DNA of 64,000 bases from Alphaproteobacteria bacterium (GTDB lineage Bacteria; Pseudomonadota; Alphaproteobacteria; Caulobacterales; Aquidulcibacteraceae). Below, piece after piece: positions 62,078-64,000 of the stretch (its first letter is position 1; every line of letters starts with the position of its first letter). The notes below the pieces were generated by a model. It did not search any database. It had not been told where the DNA came from and saw only the letters and a program-made list of their open reading frames with translations. The stretch lies in NCBI GenBank assembly GCA_016124655.1, contig WGNI01000003.1, forward strand, positions 62,001 to 126,000. The letters are read 5' to 3'. The position numbers were made by a program, and so were the translations under genes.

Positions 62078-62150
62078 GACGCAATCCTCCGCCGCCGATG
62101 ATAGGCGCATCGGCGGCGGAGAAAAGCGGCGCCGTTGGGGAAGTGTTCGT

Positions 62151-62636
62151 CTAGCTGCCGCTGGGCCAGCAGGCCTGCGCGACCTGCCAGAACTTCTCCA
62201 CCGACCCGCGCGCATAAGTATGCGTCACGCCCCCGGCATTGAGGCTCACGGTGCCGTCCGCTGAGGGATACGCGCCGAGATTGGGCGGACGGCGCGGCAA
62301 GCGCACGGTCAGCGCCGGACGCCCATCGGGACCCTGGCCGCGCGCGGCCGGCACGCGGATGGTTTCCTGGCGCACCGTGAAATCGACTGTGCTGACATTC
62401 GCGCTCGCAAGGCGATAATCGGCCACGATCATGTCGCCGTCCGGGGCGCGGCAGGTAACCGCAACGCTGTCAGGCCCGCCCGGCTCGCTTTGCAGCGCCG
62501 AAGCGACGCCTGTCGCGGAATCGTAATTGAAGCGCCACGCACCCGCGGAGCTGCCTGACGACGCCGCCGGCGGCGGCGCGCTCGCGCACGACGCAGCCAA
62601 GAGCAGAACGGCGACGGCGATGGCGGAACGGATCAT
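62151..62636 (-). CDS. Putative lipoprotein
   Basis: A 161-residue exported protein with lipobox (LLLAASC, then ASAPPP) and a Pro/Ser-rich N-terminal linker. The mature part is predicted to be mostly beta strands (FNYDSATGVASALQS, VTCRAPDGDMIVADYRLA, HTYARGSVEKFWQVAQACW). No known family recognised. The stop of the crotonase gene upstream on the same strand lies one base before its start codon, so the two are probably cotranscribed. Confidence 0.75.
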   Translation of the reverse strand: MIRSAIAVAVLLLAASCASAPPPAASSGSSAGAWRFNYDSATGVASALQSEPGGPDSVAVTCRAPDGDMIVADYRLASANVSTVDFTVRQETIRVPAARGQGPDGRPALTVRLPRRPPNLGAYPSADGTVSLNAGGVTHTYARGSVEKFWQVAQACWPSGS

Positions 62637-62637
62637 C

Positions 62638-63438
62638 CTAGTCTCCTTTGAACTGCGCCGTCCGCTTCTCCAGGATCGCGGCGACGCCCTCTTGGTGATC
62701 GGCGGTGTGGTGCATCAGCGCTTGTCCGGCGGCGGAGAATTCCAGCATCGCGTCATACGTCGTGTGTTGGCCTTGCTTGAGCAGCGTCTTCGCAAGCCGC
62801 AGCGCCTGCGGCGGTTGCTCAGCGATGCGCTCCGCAAGCGATCGGGCCTCCGCCATCAGCGACTCCTTCGAGACGACGCGCGAAACCAATCCCCATGACG
62901 CCGCCGTGTGCGCGTCGATGACCTCCCCGGTGAACAGCAATTCCGAAGCGCGCGACATCCCGATCGCGCGCGGCAGCAACCAAGCCCCGCCGTCTCCCGG
63001 AATCAACCCAAGTTTCAGAAAGGTGACGCCGAACTTGGCGTTGTCCGCAGCGATGCGAATGTCAGCCATGCACGCGACATCGCATCCGAGCCCGATCGCA
63101 GGCCCGTTCACCGCCGCCACCAGCGGAATTTCAAGACTGTAAAGCGCGCGCGCGATGCGGTGGATATTGTTGCGATAATGCTCGCGCAACGCCGCCGGAC
63201 TGCCGCCGAAGGAGCCTTGACGCTCCTTCATGGCCTTGACGTTGCCGCCGGCGGAAAAGGCGCGTCCATCGCCCGTCAGGATGGCGCAGCGCACGCTGCG
63301 ATCGGCGTTCAGCTCCCGGCACACCGCCCGGAATTCATCGCCGTCGCCCGCTTCGCCGAGCGCGTTCATCGCCTCCGCGCGCATCATCGTGATGGTCGCG
63401 ACGGCCCCGTCGCGTTCGAGCTTCAACAAGTCCGCCAT
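62638..63438 (-). CDS. Crotonase family protein, PaaG-like enoyl-CoA isomerase
   Basis: A 266-residue crotonase-fold protein. It has RAFSAGGNVKAM (oxyanion loop), GPAIGLGCDVACMADIRIA and FLKLGLIPGDGGAWLLPRAIG. The first hydratase glutamate position is Asp120 and the second is Leu141, so hydratase activity is doubtful. The aspartate in GDGG (about 149) sits where PaaG-type isomerases carry their catalytic Asp. A double-bond or epoxide-type isomerase is the better guess. The start is set at the ATG giving MADLLKLERDG with GGGAAG upstream. Confidence 0.9.
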   Translation of the reverse strand: MADLLKLERDGAVATITMMRAEAMNALGEAGDGDEFRAVCRELNADRSVRCAILTGDGRAFSAGGNVKAMKERQGSFGGSPAALREHYRNNIHRIARALYSLEIPLVAAVNGPAIGLGCDVACMADIRIAADNAKFGVTFLKLGLIPGDGGAWLLPRAIGMSRASELLFTGEVIDAHTAASWGLVSRVVSKESLMAEARSLAERIAEQPPQALRLAKTLLKQGQHTTYDAMLEFSAAGQALMHHTADHQEGVAAILEKRTAQFKGD

Positions 63439-63497
63439 GGCGCTTCCCTCGCAAACGATCGCGGCGTTGTAGCGGCAGGCGCGGCGGAAGTCTCCGG

Positions 63498-63983
63498 CTA
63501 GAGCAGGCGCGCTTCGCCGCGCTCCAGCGCAAGCAGCGTGCGCTTGCGCTCTAGGCCGCCGCCAAACCCCGTGAGCGTGCCGTCGGCGCCGATCACGCGG
63601 TGGCACGGCACAATGATCGAGATCGGATTGCGGCCCACCGCGCCGCCCACCGCGCGCACCGCCGCGGCGTTGCCGACCTCAGCCGCGATCGCGCCATAGG
63701 TGACCGTCTCGCCGAATGGGATGTCGAGCAGCGCCTTCCACACACGGGTCTGAAACGCAGTCCCCTTGGCCCCCAGCGGCAGATCGAACGTGCGCCGGCG
63801 GCCGGCGAAATACGCGTCGAGCTGCTTGCGCGCGGCGTCCAGAACAGGCTCCGCCGCGCTCTTGCCCACCGGCGCGGCCGGGGGATCGTAGCGGTGGTTC
63901 TCGAAGAACACGCCGGCGAGGCGGCCTTGATCGGCGATCAGCGTCAGTGGACCGACGGGGCTGTCATGCGTGGTGCGGATCAT
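63498..63983 (-). CDS. ogt: Methylated-DNA-protein-cysteine S-methyltransferase
   Basis: A 161-residue O6-alkylguanine-DNA alkyltransferase. The active site is in IIVPCHRVIG (Cys127), with the helix-turn-helix region TRVWKALLDIPFGETVTYGAIAAEVGN, the NPISI asparagine hinge and a short N-terminal RNase-H-like domain. It removes alkyl groups from O6-guanine by irreversible transfer to the cysteine. There is no Ada N-terminal methylphosphotriester domain. It is complete within the window. Confidence 0.97.
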   Translation of the reverse strand: MIRTTHDSPVGPLTLIADQGRLAGVFFENHRYDPPAAPVGKSAAEPVLDAARKQLDAYFAGRRRTFDLPLGAKGTAFQTRVWKALLDIPFGETVTYGAIAAEVGNAAAVRAVGGAVGRNPISIIVPCHRVIGADGTLTGFGGGLERKRTLLALERGEARLL

Positions 63984-64000
63984 CGTGCGCCTCTTTCTTG

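Overview
This 64 kb window is GC-rich, densely coding chromosomal DNA from an alphaproteobacterium, most likely of the Caulobacterales/Hyphomonadaceae type. Four things support this: a tRNA-His with U72 and A73 (the divergent alphaproteobacterial form), a GTTC-N7-GTTC LexA box next to ssb, a PopA/PleD-like protein with a decayed GGDEF active site but an intact RxxD motif, and many TonB, acyl-CoA and SDR genes. No insertion sequence, integrase, CRISPR array, rRNA or plasmid origin was seen.

Layout. (1) 184-6553, minus strand: a tightly packed six-gene set downstream of tRNA-His. It encodes a cyanophycin-synthetase-like ATP-grasp enzyme, a FolC-like Mur ligase, a patatin phospholipase, a small SLOG-type nucleotide-binding protein, a ThiO-like FAD oxidase and an acyl-CoA dehydrogenase. 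The patatin-SLOG pair and the split ATP-grasp/Mur ligase pair are the best candidates for something undescribed. (2) 6709-9109: an M48 protease, a beta/gamma-crystallin protein, a small lipoprotein and tRNA-Phe. (3) 9511-26903: a catabolic block flanked by tRNA-Phe and tRNA-Asp. It holds a carotenoid/lignostilbene-type oxygenase, a TonB receptor, a LuxR-type regulator without luxI, an NmrA-like protein, a P450, several SDRs, two SnoaL-like proteins, a ThuA-like protein, two MaoC-fold proteins, a quinone/enone reductase, a D-aminoacylase-type amidohydrolase and a GPH symporter. It reads as uptake and stepwise degradation of a lipophilic compound whose identity cannot be told from sequence.

(4) 27167-35268: CoA-ester metabolism (a crotonase lacking both glutamates, an acetyl-CoA hydrolase/transferase family protein, ScoAB, an alpha-methylacyl-CoA racemase, an SDR), tRNA-Val and an M3 peptidase. 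(5) 35348-46759: the PopA-like protein coupled to a FrnE-like DsbA, a LysR regulator with an apparently leaderless promoter, class II DAHP synthase, a TauD-type dioxygenase, two MsrB enzymes, a membrane-anchored GH19 lysozyme-like protein, and a PadR-PspC operon with a clear operator. (6) 46796-51109: ssb and uvrA divergent around a LexA box, with an internally deleted DODA-type dioxygenase remnant joined to uvrA. (7) 51129-63983: hydrolases, a CNT nucleoside transporter, a GST, an MFE-2-like SDR, a class 3 lipase, a DUF2339 membrane protein, a second acyl-CoA dehydrogenase, a PaaG-like crotonase and Ogt.

Gene starts were moved downstream of the longest reading frame wherever a Shine-Dalgarno sequence, a conserved N-terminus or an overlapping tRNA argued for it. 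All functions come from motif recognition by eye, without database searches.
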